Shown one piece after another: positions 1-11,600 of a stretch of DNA of 64,000 bases (its first letter is position 1; each line of letters opens with the position of its first letter). A model generated the notes under the pieces. It was given only the letters and a program-made list of their open reading frames with translations. It did no database searches and had not been told where the DNA came from. Position numbers and translations under genes: made by a program. The stretch lies in assembly GCF_000755165.1 (NCBI RefSeq), contig NC_025872.1, positions 476,792 to 540,791 on the forward strand. The letters are read 5' to 3'. The stretch is from Leishmania panamensis. Taxonomy: Eukaryota; Euglenozoa; Kinetoplastea; Trypanosomatida; Trypanosomatidae.

Positions 1-1
1 G

Positions 2-946
2 ACAGGGACTCCAACGGTTTACCCCGGCAGCTTCCACCCCGAGCACCACGTGCCGGGCGCAGATCCGCCGCAGGTGTGCAATGTGGATGCCTGGGTGACA
101 CGCCCGCCGCCGTCGATCGATCCCGACGACATCAGCGATGAAGATCTCGCAAAAATGATACAGGCGGAGAAGCTTTCCTGGCCAACAGATGCATCAGACG
201 ACAAGCACGCCGCTGCATCAACCATTCAATCCCTCATGCCACCTACACCGGCTCCTCCCCCACCCGGATTCAACACCACGGTGTCCTGGGATGTCTGGAC
301 AACGCGGGATGTGCCTCGCTACACCCCTCCGCTGCGGACGGCAGTGGCAGCAGGAGCCAGACCAGCCGGCCATTCACCGGTGGAAAAAGCCGCAGGTAGT
401 GGCGAGGCCACTGCGGCGCCTCCGCCGATCCTGCGCAGTGAGGCAGACATGTACTTTGCTTGTCCATTCTGGGGTCCGACCGTACCAGACGCTCAGTTGC
501 TCCTGGAGCAGGGCAAGATGGCGCAGGTGACGAAGCTGATGCGCCGTCTCCAGCAACAACACAGCCAAACCCTGAATCCGCAGCAACAGCAGCATCAGGA
601 AAAGCAAAGGAGCGACAGCGGCAGCAGTGACTGCGACAGCGCGGGGAGCGACTGCAGAGGCGCTACCACGAGTGGTAGAGGGAAGACTCAACGAAGTAGT
701 GTAGCAGACGCCTCGCTGAGTACGCTGCAGAGCCCGCAGGGCGGCTCCACCAATGCCAGCGCCTCCTCCTGGGAGGCTGGTCATCTGTTCTCGCCAGAGC
801 AGCGAGCGCAGTGCGGCGATGGATGGGCACCAACTCCGATGCGTGGTCCATTCGTCTTTGACATCTCCACCCATGAAAAGCGCCGAAGCGCGGATGGGCT
901 GCGCTGGTATGCAAAGGTAACGCAACGAGAGGTAACAAACTTTTAG
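2..946 (+). CDS. Hypothetical protein, 5'-truncated by the window edge
   Basis: The frame is open from the first bases of the window and ends at TAG 944-946, so 314 C-terminal residues are present and the true start lies upstream. I do not recognise the protein. The visible part is proline- and serine-rich. It has a more ordered stretch around MYFACPFWGPTVPDAQLLLE, then Gln-rich runs, an acidic and Ser/Cys-rich segment, and a basic C-terminus ending TQREVTNF. No membrane segment or catalytic motif is visible. Balanced codon use and a sharp change to TG/pyrimidine repeats straight after the stop support coding. The other frames over this stretch are shadows. Confidence 0.75.
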   Translation, partial: TGTPTVYPGSFHPEHHVPGADPPQVCNVDAWVTRPPPSIDPDDISDEDLAKMIQAEKLSWPTDASDDKHAAASTIQSLMPPTPAPPPPGFNTTVSWDVWTTRDVPRYTPPLRTAVAAGARPAGHSPVEKAAGSGEATAAPPPILRSEADMYFACPFWGPTVPDAQLLLEQGKMAQVTKLMRRLQQQHSQTLNPQQQQHQEKQRSDSGSSDCDSAGSDCRGATTSGRGKTQRSSVADASLSTLQSPQGGSTNASASSWEAGHLFSPEQRAQCGDGWAPTPMRGPFVFDISTHEKRRSADGLRWYAKVTQREVTNF

Positions 947-3544
947 TCACAACGCCGTTGATGTTCTGAATACTATTGGGAGGCATATGCCGTGTGCGTG
1001 CGTGTGTGTGTAGGGGGGGTGAGGGGGTGAGGGGGGGTTGGGTGTGTTTCGTCATACATGACTACATTATTTTGCTCTTTTCTTTTCAACTGTTGACTTA
1101 TTTCGCTTCCCCCGGAGCAACAGCAGCAGCAATGTATTGCGGGTCGATCGATCGTGTATGGGAGTACTTTCTGTTTCTCCCATCAGCAAACAAGCTTCGT
1201 GTAGAACGGCAAGAGAGGAAAACGAAATTCAAAGAGGATGAAACACGTGTGCCATGGGCTCCACATATATGCAGCAACAAAGCAAAAGTGGTCTCCCCCA
1301 CTCCTCCCATTGCGTGTCATGTGTGCGCTCATACGTATATGCTGGCTGTTCTTCGTATACCTGTGTGGGCGCCCGTGAGTTCACACAGACCAACATGCAG
1401 GCACAGAGTACGCCATTCCGAAGCATCTGCATGCAATTTCTGTCATGCAGCTGCCTCACTGCTTTCCTCTCTCTCGCTCGCCGTGCCCTCACAGCTAAGG
1501 CAGGACCCACTCAAACTCTCTCTCTGTCTTCTTTTCCTCTCTTTTCCCTTAGAGGCAGAGCGATAAACATATAATAACATTAAAAATTTGCCCTTCCGCT
1601 CGGCAAAAGTACGTTCAAACGCATGCGTCCAGCTGACTCCCTCTCCCTCTCTCTCTCGCGCGCGCGCACTACCTACCTAAATCGATCGATCGATCTACAA
1701 GGAAGGAGGTGACTCAATCAAGTCGTGTTTTGCCTATCGGCTGCTCCTCATCGCCTTCGCCTCCCCTCGATCTGCTCGCTTGCCTGTGAATGCGTACGTC
1801 TGTTTGGGCACGCATGTGCATACGAATAGCGGAAGCAGAAAAAAGAAAGAAGAACAACATTTTACGCGAAAGCGGGAGAAACGCTCTGTTGGTTTGCAGG
1901 GAGAAGGACCTGCACGACCAACGTGTATGCGTGCGTGCGTGCGTCGGGTCGCTCTTGCGCCTTTTTGATTCACAGTTTGGGCTGCTTGCTGCACTCGTTG
2001 GCGTTGCGATTGGTTTTTGTCTGTGTTGTCTGTGTGGTGGCTTCTTGGGTGCAGGTGTGTGTGTGTGTGTGGGTGGGTGGGTGGGTGGGTGTGTGGGTGT
2101 TTTGTTTATGTGCTCTGGGGGCAGGAGGGGAAAGGGTTCCTGCGCGCAACCGTGTCAATAAGCGAGAGAGGGGTCTGTCATCGATAGCAAAGCGCACATA
2201 GGCAATTTCCCTTCCTCACTCCTCACTGTTGTCCTTCGTGCGTCTCTCTCTCTCTTCTTCTTTAGCCTTGGTGCGCTCTAACGTCGCCCTCCACCTCTCC
2301 TCGCACTCGCGCGCTTTGATTTAGTTTCCTTGCCCTGTGTGTCTGTGTGTGTTTGCTTCTTCCTCGTGTGTCTTCTTGTTCGTCGAATTGTTCACTTATG
2401 CAACGCCACGGGCAGCACGCAGTGAACAAACGTGGAGAGATATACAAGCAGAGACGGACAAAGATCGATTTTTTATCTTTCGAATCCGAACGAGAAGACA
2501 AGCAGGAAAAGAATCATTTATTAGTCCACTCATACACACATACTCACACACGTGCTCATCAGCACGCAGCTCACAGCAGGTGCATCTGCTCTCCTCCTTC
2601 CCCGTCAGTAGTGTGTGAGGTAGTGTTGCATTTTTTTGTTTGCTCGTTTCTTTCTGCTCCCTCCCTCTCCCCCCTCCTCCTCCGTTTGTGGGCCTGTTGT
2701 AGGTGTGTGTCCTTTACCCTGTCGTTTGATTGTATTTTCCTTGTGTGTGAGAAGGGAGGGACTGTGTGACTCTACGTGCACCTCTGTGCTCTCCTCCCTC
2801 TCTCTCTCTCTCTCCTTCTCACGATTGTGTTTCCCTTCCTCATCTGCGCCTTTATATTGACCAACGTAGCCCTTCACACGCTCACTTTTTTTGCCCTCAC
2901 CCGCCCGCCTGCTCTCTCGCTCCCTCCCCCTTCTCCTTGCAAACTCCGATCTCCACCGACTCACCCTACTTTCTCCCCGTTCATCTGGGTGTGGGGAGGG
3001 GTGCATATCCGGCACCTTTATCACGCCTTTTTCCCTTCTGTTCTCTCTCTGTCTTACCCACCTCTTCCCTTGGCCCTGCACCGTCGCGTGCTGCGCACCC
3101 AACCGATTTTTCCGATCGGGCGCCCCTTGCTCTCTGCTCGTCTCGTTGCTGCCTCGCCTCCCCGTTCACTTTCCTCGCTCCTTTCCCTTTGGTGGGGTGG
3201 ATGTGCCGGTGGGCACATTGACGTTGAGTCCCGCTCCAGCACTCCCGCCCCGCCCTTGTCGTTTGGCCCGCCTGCCCGCTCCCCCCCCCCCCCACACCCC
3301 TGTACTCACGGGCCTCTCTTTACGTCGCTCTTCGGGCCCCCCTTTAGGTGGTGCGTTTTCATTTTCTTTTTGTCTTCGTTGTTGTGGGCGCCTCCTCCGC
3401 CTCTGTTCCCTCCCTCCCTCCCTGTCCTTTCTATATTCTCTCCTGCTCTCCTGTTGTTGTATTGTTGGCTTGATTGGTTGCTGTGGCGATCGTGGTGGCC
3501 CTCCTCGTTGGGACTCCATTTTTTGCATTATATACCGTGACGCG
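947..3544 (+). other. Intergenic spacer, 2.6 kb
   Basis: This holds the probable 3' UTR of the truncated gene and the upstream spacer of the cytochrome b5-domain gene. It is pyrimidine-rich on the + strand and carries microsatellites: an ATCG run at 1680-1695, TG/GGTG at about 2055-2100, a CT run near 2797-2820 and poly-C near 3281-3294. I see no gene. Confidence 0.7.
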
Positions 3545-3658
3545 TCTCTTGTCTTCTCTTTGGTTGTCTTTGTTTGTTCGCCTTCTCTCCCCTCCCCCCA
3601 CCTCTCCCCTTTGCTCCTCTGGCCTTGTCTCACCATCTCCTCTCCTGCCACTGCTGAG
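3545..3658 (+). promoter_or_regulatory. Predicted trans-splice acceptor (polypyrimidine tract plus AG) for the cytochrome b5-domain gene
   Basis: A long, nearly pure C/T tract is followed by its first AG at 3657-3658. The next ATG downstream is 3782, giving a 5' UTR of about 124 nt with no upstream ATG. This is the usual spliced-leader addition layout of trypanosomatids and supports 3782 as the start. Confidence 0.6.
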
Positions 3659-3781
3659 CGGCGCGCGAGAGAGAGGGGGGAGAGGAAGAAGAGAAAGGGG
3701 AGAATAGACAAGCGCTCAACGAAACGTGCGACTGGTGTACGCGGCGATCGTTACGATAGGCTCCTTCCCTTCAACTCGTCG

Positions 3782-6058
3782 ATGTCGACTCCGTCCTTGG
3801 TGATCACGGCCTCCACACCAACGGTCGCGATGCACTCCCCCTCCCTGTCCACCGTCTCCTCAGTGCTTGGAACGCCGCGTGAGGAGGCCTATCCGCGGCC
3901 ACTCACAAGTAGCTTCACGCACACCCCGCCCCCGAGCGAACGCTCTCTCATAAGCTTAAGATCACCGTCCCTTCAGCTGCCCAGCGCCACGGTGTCCTTT
4001 GCTGCGCCGTTGACGCCCAGTCACTGGATGGTACACGACTCGCCTAGCGCCGAAAAGGCACCCGTCTTCGCCCCATTGCCAGCTGCGGCCACCACCATGC
4101 TCACCTCACCCCTCCATTACTCCTCCGCCGAAGCTACATCCGATCCCCCTTTGCCGCAGCATCCTCGTCCCAGTGCCTTGGCCACCATGGGTGCGGTGGC
4201 TCTGCACGACGTCTTAGAGCTGGAAAAGGTGAATGCTCAGCTATTCGCCACCGGCCGTGGCCCCAGTCAAAAGTGGGCCCCACACCAGCGCTCGACAGCC
4301 TCTCTCACCGCTCCGGCACTCGAAGCAGAAACAGCCACTGCCGGTGCGCCTTATATCATGTCCCATTCGTCGGTGTCGACGGAAGCGGCAGCGAGGCAGG
4401 AAGAGCACTTCCCTAAGAGCAGCCCACTGTCACCCTTCACCTTTGCCCACCCCCTACCGGCTGGGTTAAACGCGGAGAGTGACGCCCATGAAAGCACAAG
4501 ACAGCGCGTGCGTTCAGGGAGTCAACCAGTGGCCTCCTCATCCCAGTACCTCACTCGCCGGGGTGCGCCACGCTTCTCCACACCAACGTCAATGATTCAG
4601 CGCTACCACACTGCTGAAGATGTGCAAGGTAAAGGCCACGGCAGCCACAATGGTGATCAGCACACAGGCGTATACAGAAAGGCGCCACCTCTTCCACCGC
4701 CGCCGTCGCGTACTCTGTCGCCGATGCCGAGCGTCGCGGCAGCCATGGGTGGTGGCTTCTCGCCTCGTGTGCGAATCCTTCCCGACCACCACCGCGGACT
4801 TGGTAGCGATGTGTCAGTACACCTCAGCATGTCTCCTCCCGACTCCGGACACATGTCACCTGAGCAGGAGGATCCACAAGGTTTTCCTGTGCTTTACCCG
4901 TCATTGTCCGTATCCTCGTCCCGGGCCCGCACCGAGTCCGTCATGGGCGACGATGATCGCGGTATCAGCGGCGGTAGGTCGACCGGCTTCTCAAAGTTTG
5001 GAAGCTTCTCATCATCTACTAACATCGCAAACTCACCGCGCCTCTCAATGGACGACTTCGCGTCTCGCCTGTCGCCGTCGATAGTCCCAAGCACAACTCG
5101 AAACACCCCCGTCGACCTCATTCAGAAGTCGCCACAGCAACACTTGTCACACAATTATCCCCAGAGTCACAGCTCCGCCTCTACATCGGTCCACAACGTC
5201 CCGGCGTATGGGCGCGAGCCACCGACGTCGGGGGCGGACGTGCTGCCTGTCATGCTAGCGTCACACGCAAGCCTGCGGTGCAGTGGCGCAAGCGAAACGT
5301 GTGTCTGTGGAAGCGGCCTCAACAGCGCTAACGGGCAGAGCCCGACGGCTCCAGCCAGTGCGACTGCGCTGCGCGACGCCACGTCCACCTCCGCAACCTC
5401 ATCGGACGCTTCTCTCATTGCAACAGCAACGTGCGTTGTGAGCCACCCGATTGCGCAGTCTTCCTCTGGAAATCTTACCGCACCCATGAGCTGCAGTCCT
5501 ACATATCTGTCATGGTCGCCAGGCGTCTCGTTGGGTCACTCAACGCCATGCCTGCAAGACGACTTCGTGATGCGAGCGGATGCAGAGACAGTGCAGGGGC
5601 TGCCGCGGGGCAAAGTACCGCGCCTGCCAGGCTGCTCCATACGCGACTGGGCAGCGCATTTGAGGGTCAAAGAAGAAGAATTGCTCCGGCAGGAGCAGCA
5701 CCACCACCACGACACCCTTCATTGTGGCAAGAACAGGGACGCATCCCCCTTGGGTGGTGCGGCTCCACCTGCAAAGCCAGGCTCAATGACGATCTCACGC
5801 AACGCGCGGCTGCCGCGGATAGCGCCGCAAGAAGTCGCCACCCACAACACGCCGGATGACTTGTGGATAGTCATCCGAAACGTCGTGTACGACTGCACCG
5901 CCTTTCAACGCTACCACCCAGGCGGAGAGAAGTTGCTGCTGGCTTGTGGGGGGCGTGATGCGACAGCCGTGTACGACCGCTTTCACGCGTGGGTTTCATG
6001 CGAGAGCTTCATGGCCCCGTACGCGGTTGGTGTTATTGCCTCTTCTGAACCCCGATGA
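3782..6058 (+). CDS. Low-complexity protein with C-terminal cytochrome b5-like heme-binding domain
   Basis: The protein has 758 residues. About 680 N-terminal residues are Ser/Pro/Thr/Ala-rich and probably disordered, with a short His cluster (QEQHHHH-like) late in the chain. Residues about 682-752 form a cytochrome b5 fold: the segment DLWIVIRNVVYDCT is followed by the HPGG motif at 712-715, and a second histidine, H735 (YDRFHAW), sits at the spacing expected of the two axial heme ligands. No transmembrane helix is seen, unlike classical ER-anchored b5, so the domain probably acts in the cytosol or on a larger complex. The frame is open further upstream, but only through pyrimidine-rich spacer. 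ATG 3782 is the first ATG after the predicted acceptor. Electron-transfer partners cannot be inferred. Confidence 0.85.
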   Translation: MSTPSLVITASTPTVAMHSPSLSTVSSVLGTPREEAYPRPLTSSFTHTPPPSERSLISLRSPSLQLPSATVSFAAPLTPSHWMVHDSPSAEKAPVFAPLPAAATTMLTSPLHYSSAEATSDPPLPQHPRPSALATMGAVALHDVLELEKVNAQLFATGRGPSQKWAPHQRSTASLTAPALEAETATAGAPYIMSHSSVSTEAAARQEEHFPKSSPLSPFTFAHPLPAGLNAESDAHESTRQRVRSGSQPVASSSQYLTRRGAPRFSTPTSMIQRYHTAEDVQGKGHGSHNGDQHTGVYRKAPPLPPPPSRTLSPMPSVAAAMGGGFSPRVRILPDHHRGLGSDVSVHLSMSPPDSGHMSPEQEDPQGFPVLYPSLSVSSSRARTESVMGDDDRGISGGRSTGFSKFGSFSSSTNIANSPRLSMDDFASRLSPSIVPSTTRNTPVDLIQKSPQQHLSHNYPQSHSSASTSVHNVPAYGREPPTSGADVLPVMLASHASLRCSGASETCVCGSGLNSANGQSPTAPASATALRDATSTSATSSDASLIATATCVVSHPIAQSSSGNLTAPMSCSPTYLSWSPGVSLGHSTPCLQDDFVMRADAETVQGLPRGKVPRLPGCSIRDWAAHLRVKEEELLRQEQHHHHDTLHCGKNRDASPLGGAAPPAKPGSMTISRNARLPRIAPQEVATHNTPDDLWIVIRNVVYDCTAFQRYHPGGEKLLLACGGRDATAVYDRFHAWVSCESFMAPYAVGVIASSEPR

Positions 6059-8160
6059 CGGTGGAAAGCAGGCGTAGAGGCAGTCTCTCTTTCTGGATAG
6101 CTTCTCGCTGCTTATGGCCTCCATGCGCATACCAGCCGCCTTTTTTTCCCTGCTCCTGCTGCTGCTATCGCTCGCTTTGCTTTGAGCGACTACTCCAGAG
6201 AGATCCGATATGCACTCTTGTTTGTGTGTGTGTGGGGGGGGCATACACAAGCTCCATAGCTAGGCAGTCCGCCCACCTCGCGCGCGCGCCTTCCCTTTCC
6301 GGCTTGAAGGGACATCTGAGCTGCTCTCTCTTCTCTTTCTGTCCTTGATGTACGTCGTGGGTGTGAGCCGATCCCTTCTGTTTTTTTGGTATGCCCCCCT
6401 CCTCCTTCCCCTCACTGTAGTAGTTCTTCGCTCACTCTTCTCTTGCTGCGGCTCCATGTAGCGCATGCTGGAGGTCGACTGTCGCAACTGGCTCGAGGTC
6501 TTCCTTCTCTCGTTGCCTTCCCTCGACCTCTCTCTCGGCAAGTGTAGGTCTTCGTTTCGTCCCTTTTTGTGTTTTTTGTCTCGCTGGGAGGTAGAGTGAT
6601 TACGCCATTGGTCCCATGTGTGTGTGTGGATGTAACGCCCGTGTCTGCGCGTCGGTGGGCGCCGTCGTGAAGAAGGACTTGACTTGGGGCTCTCGTCTTG
6701 ACTGCTCGCGCCTCTATCGATGTCGCTTGACATATCTGCGCCTTTTGGTGGCGAGTGTGCTTTCCTCTTACATGATTGTGTTTTCTCTCTTGTGCCTTAG
6801 GCCTACTGCTATGCCTGCGAATCTATCTTTTCCTCTCTGTGGGGGGAACGTGTGTCTGGGCAGAGAGATGGTAAGAAATGGGGGAAAGCCTGGTACTCAT
6901 CTCCTTGGCTTTCCTCTCCTTTCCTCCCTCCTCCCGCGGTAGGCTGCAGTGCAAACTGCACGCTCGCCTCCTCTGTATTCTCTCCTCCTCCTCCTCCTCC
7001 TCCTCCTCCTCCTCCTTTTCCCTCCCCCTCTCATCCCTTTTTTTTTTTACTTCTACGAGCCTGTAGAAATACATTAGGCGCGCGAATATGTCTGGTTCCC
7101 TTTTTGTGGACGTCGTGCCTTGAGCTTAACTTCTCCACTCCTCTCCCTCGATGTCCCTTTTAGTCCCGTCGCACGAGTGAGCGACAAGCAAACGCACAAA
7201 CAAGGGGGAGGGGGTGGGGGGCAGACGTTATTCCTTGGCTGCGCTTTCCTCTTTCCTTCTCCCTCGCCTTTTCTGTAGTCCTCGGGGCAGGGGAAGCGGG
7301 CACACGCACGCCTTCGAAGAAAACGCAAATGTAATCGAATAAGATGGCCCACCCTCTCTTTGTGCCCCCACGTGTGAATACATACAGAGACTCCACCACG
7401 CGAACAGAGGCGCAATAAGGAAACATTTCCGCATCTTGCCCCCCCACCCCACCCCTCTCCTCTCTTTTCCGTTGTTGTTGTTGTGTTCACTGTACCCGCC
7501 TCAAACAACACACCCTTGCGAGTTTGTTTTTCCCTTTTTTTCTTCTTCTTCTGTCTCCTCATGTCGTTACGCTCGCCCTCAATCCGGTCTTCGTTCTCGC
7601 TTCCGTCGTGTTCACCCCTGCTGCTGTTTCTGCTGTCGCCACTTACCTCGGATTTGGTCAACTTCAAGTGCACACGATTTTCCACATCCCCCTCCCCTCT
7701 CCTCATCATACCCCCCCCCTCTCTCTCTCTCTCTCTCTCTGTGCTTGTTCGGATGACCCCTTTGGGAGCTTCAAAAGCCTCATCTATTTACATGTCTCGG
7801 TGTGTAATGCTTATGCACAGGCAAGCACCCCATACACGGGCGCGCGCGCGGCACACACACATACTCACAAGTACCTCACACCTCATACTTTTCGTTCTCG
7901 CCCTCTGAAGGTTGGTGTGGTCTCTCTTTCGCTTTGTATTTGGGTCTTCTTTTCATTATCAACATTTTTTTAGCGTGAGAGGAAGCAAGCGTGTTCCCTA
8001 GTTTTTCCTCTGCACCCCACCCACCATCCTTTCCTTTGCTTCTCTTCTGTGCGGTCGTTTTGTGGCTTGGTTTTCTTTTATGAAGTGCCTTTTCCCTCCT
8101 CACACCACCCCCTCTCTCTCTCTTCCCTTGTGTTGTCACAGCTGATCCCCGCTCGCTATG
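6059..8160 (+). other. Intergenic spacer / probable long 3' UTR
   Basis: The stretch between the cytochrome b5-domain gene and the small zinc-ribbon ORF is strongly pyrimidine-biased. It contains a TCC run at about 6983-7016, a TC run at 7718-7740 and AC-rich patches. Open frames here are repeat artefacts, and I see no gene. Confidence 0.65.
6983..7016. repeat. (TCC)n microsatellite
   Basis: A pure TCC/CTC triplet run of about 34 bp in the long spacer after the cytochrome b5-domain gene. Confidence 0.9.
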
Positions 8161-8199
8161 CTGCTTTCGCCGTCTCCTTGCGCCTCCCTCTCTGGTGAT

Positions 8200-8266
8200 G
8201 TTGTTGCTTCGTTTCGCCTGCTTTGGTTCTCCACTCTCAACTCCACGATGATGCCGCCCACTTCAG
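8200..8266 (+). promoter_or_regulatory. Predicted trans-splice acceptor for the small zinc-ribbon ORF
   Basis: A pyrimidine-rich stretch precedes AG at 8265-8266. No ATG occurs between this AG and the ATG at 8422, so the short ORF would be the first one on the resulting mRNA, with a 5' UTR of about 155 nt that ends in a 15-A run. Confidence 0.4.
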
Positions 8267-8421
8267 CGCGTGGCATCTCAAGACTCCGTTCCCACCCTTT
8301 GCGGGGAAGCCAAACAGCCTGAAGCGGCGTGCCCCTGCGTACGGCTGTGTGGAGTCTTGGAGTCGGCGGGCAGGTCGGAGGCGGGCGCTGTGCCCAAAAA
8401 AAAAAAAAAAGAGTTGCGGTC

Positions 8422-8652
8422 ATGAGCGCATTTTCCCCGTCTCAATACGATTCACGTCAACAATTTAGACACAAATACGCCTCCACCTACCACCCGTGCT
8501 GCCTCTGCGGGGTGGCAATGGTGTGGTGCGTAATGTCAGATCTGACCTGCGCCGTATCCCAGTGGCATTACAGTGGTCCTCAACGACGCCAAAGGGTGTT
8601 GGCTGACACGCGCCCTTGTCAGCGCTGTGGCGCAGAACAGCGGTATCGATAA
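8422..8652 (+). CDS. Small zinc-ribbon-like protein (76 aa), unrecognised family
   Basis: A short ORF inside a 7.5-kb spacer. Its composition is protein-like and unlike the surrounding repeat-driven frames. It has a polar N-terminus (MSAFSPSQYDSRQQF), then PCCLCG with C26/C27 and C29, and near the end PCQRCG with C66 and C69. Two CxxCG knuckles 37 residues apart are the classic spacing of a zinc ribbon. Further cysteines are C36 and C43. The ORF starts after an A-rich leader and is the first ATG after a plausible acceptor. I do not recognise the family. A chance ORF is possible, but the paired knuckles and loss of the local pyrimidine bias argue for a real gene. Confidence 0.5.
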   Translation: MSAFSPSQYDSRQQFRHKYASTYHPCCLCGVAMVWCVMSDLTCAVSQWHYSGPQRRQRVLADTRPCQRCGAEQRYR

Positions 8653-11600
8653 GCTATAATTACATGTGTATGTTGACCGACTTGTTTGTGGTAAAGCGAC
8701 ACGTTGGGGAAAATACATCGACTCTCGAGCTCTTTTCTTCGCTTACTGCACCGACTTTCTCTCTCCTTCAATCGACTACATCACTGCGCGAGCCGTTGGG
8801 CTGCGTTAGCAACTGAGAAAGAAGTCGAGGCCCTCGTTGTATCTTGTGAATTTTGCGCACGTACCGGTTTGTGGCATCATCTTTCTGTTTCTTATTCTTA
8901 TTTTCCCTTTGTTTCGTGCAATCTAATTCCTCTTCCCCTCCGGTATTGGCCGTCGCGCAGTGTGTGTGTGTGTGGGTGAGGGGGATGTGCAACATGAAAA
9001 TACACGCGTGCACGCACTACGCGCTCGCACAAGCAAAGACAAGCACGTTTGCAACGGAGAGCCCCACTGAATGCCTCATCACGTGTCTGTGAGTGTGTCG
9101 AGATCTCTCTGCTGCTCCTCCACCCACACACACACGCACACATACGTGTTTCGAAAATGCGAGACGAGGGGAATGGGAAGGGCGACGCCGGTGACAAGTG
9201 TGCGCAGTGCAGGCGGAGGTCCTTTTCGTGTCTGCGCATTCTGTCTTTTGCTTTGCCTTGTTTTCTTCAAACAGAAGTTGGGAAGAGTAGTGGTGAAAGA
9301 CGACGGGGGATGCGAAACGGGGGGTGCCAAGGACTAACGAAGCTGTCCCAGCCCCCCCCCTCGCGTCTCTCAGCTCGTTCTCTCGCCCACTCTGAATCCT
9401 CCCTCAGATCCTTCTGCTCGCTCTTACCTGGCCTATGACTCGACTTTATACCCTCCCCCCCCCCCCCTGCAGCCCTCACCACGCACTTACTTAAGTGACA
9501 CAACGCACGTCTCTGTGTATGCGGTTGCGGCTGCGGGTTGCTGAGAGCATCCAGAGGGAGAAAGCGATGTAGTAGAACAGGATCGGCTGGGAGACGAGAA
9601 GAAGAGGGCAAATTGATAAAAACGAAAAAGAGATCCGGATTGCAGCTGCAGCAGCACCGCAAACGACACGTACATCTTCTCGCATTGCCGTTGACGCTCT
9701 GCATTCCAATGTTCGCCACTTGGCCTGTACGGGTGCATTCATGTTTTCTCTTTTTTTTCTGTTTCGATTTCCCAATTCGTCCCCCTCATGTGGCTCGGCG
9801 TCCTGCCAGCACACACACACACACATTTTTGTGGGGTTTGAGTCTCTTTGTTGTGGTTTCTGCTTTCGCTCCTTCTTGCTTACTGTGTGTTTTTGCTCAG
9901 GTTTTGGATGCTCCATGGGGCTGCTCTCCTTTTCCTCCTCTCGCCTGCGCAGCGCCGGTGCATCTGTGTGTGCACTCGTGCTCTGCGCTTTTCTTTTCTG
10001 TCGGGGGGAGGGAGAGGGGGCGCCTCTCTATTAATATCAGCATTGGTATTACGCTGGCAACCTCGTCCTCGCTCACTGACTTTCCTTTCGCTTCATTTCA
10101 TCCTTGTTTTCGTCTAGCCCTGCACAACTATTCCCCAAGTACATTTGGGCTGTGCATGCATCTGCAGCAGGAGCTGATGTATAGGCGTGCCCGTGTGACC
10201 CCCTCCCTCCCTTCCCCTTTATATTTCTCTTCTCCTTTGGTTTGCCTTTGCGTCTGCCACTTTAATGCCCATCTTAGGGTTTCTTGGGCTCTCGCCTCCT
10301 CTTTTCTTCCCCTTCTCGCTCTCTCTTCTACACGACGCGTCTTCTGGGCTCTCTTCGCTCTTCATATCTTTCCCACTCTCCCCTCCACCCGCCCACCCCA
10401 CCTCAGCCACTCCCCACCGTTCGTACGACGTCTTGAGCTTCTTCTGTTGACGCTACTACAGGCTACGCTGTATGTTTGAATGCGCATGAAAAGGCGGCTC
10501 GTTTTTTCCCTCCCACTCTCCTCCCACTTTCCCATGTATGTGTAGGTGCACATTAGGGGGAACGCATCCCGTGCCGCGAAGTTCGCTGTCTGGGGGTGCG
10601 TGTCTCGTGTGTGTCTCTTTGGTGGCGTTGCTGCTCAGACTCATCGTTCGAGACACACTCGTTTGGGGAGGGGGAGGTGCTCTCCTACAACGCGGTTGAG
10701 TATCATGGCAGCCTTTGTTTTTTCCTCCACTATGAAGGTTGCGCTTCCTTCTTCTCTAGGCGTTGGCCTTACCCGCGTGTCAGCACAAACGCACACACGC
10801 GCAGAAACACACAGTGAAGATCAGCTGCATATGAAAAGGGACAGGGACAGGAAGGAGGATGGGGGGATCCATTGTGGGGGTGCTCTACTCGGTTGCCGTT
10901 TGGGACTCTCTTGTCGGTTTCTTGCTGCTTCTCTGGACATCTCTTGTGTGTTTTATGGGGTCATCTTTTCTTGACTGCTATTCCTAAGAAGGTGCGGCTT
11001 CTTTTCCCCGAGCATCCCCCCCCCCCCTATCCCCTCCCTTTCCTCTCTCTCTATCCCCCGTCCCCCTTGTCGACTGACAGTATTCCCCTCCCCCTCCCTC
11101 TCCCGCCCACTCCTCTTACGACTCCACGGCTCCTTTTTCCCGCTCACTGACCATCGGTCTCAACTTTACCAAAGACGTTTCCGTGGGCGCCACGCCTTCA
11201 ACACATGCACGCACCTCTGTGCACCCCCCCCACATTGTAACTCGCTCGAATCATCTCGCCTTGTCGCTTGTTGGGGGTGTCAAAACTAACGCCTGTGCAG
11301 CCTACTTTGTTCGCCGTTGTTTTGCTTCCGCTTTCGTGGACGTGTGGGTCTGTGCGTGTAGGCGTATGAGCGCGCCAGCTCTTTCTCTCGCTTTTCCCTC
11401 GGCATGGTCTGCACACGCGCGCGGGGCGCAGGCACTGACAAGCATCCTGTCGTTTTTCTTGTCCCATTCCGTCTTGGGTAGTGTGCGTGTGTTCATCATG
11501 TGACACTTAGGCAAACTTGTGTACGAGCAGTGAAGTGAGAAGAAGGGAAAGGTGGTTTATCATCATCGTGGCATCTTGTCTCAGCTGTGCCTTCATCTGC

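Noticed and set aside
9157..9438. 93-aa ORF with a single CxxC pair
   Set aside because: Only one knuckle, no clear acceptor before it, and an Arg/Ser-rich end. Weaker than the 8422 candidate.
9538..10479. 313-codon + frame in the 7.5-kb gap
   Set aside because: It lacks a supported start and is dominated by Leu/Ser/Phe/Cys/His from C/T-rich and microsatellite DNA. No domain is visible.
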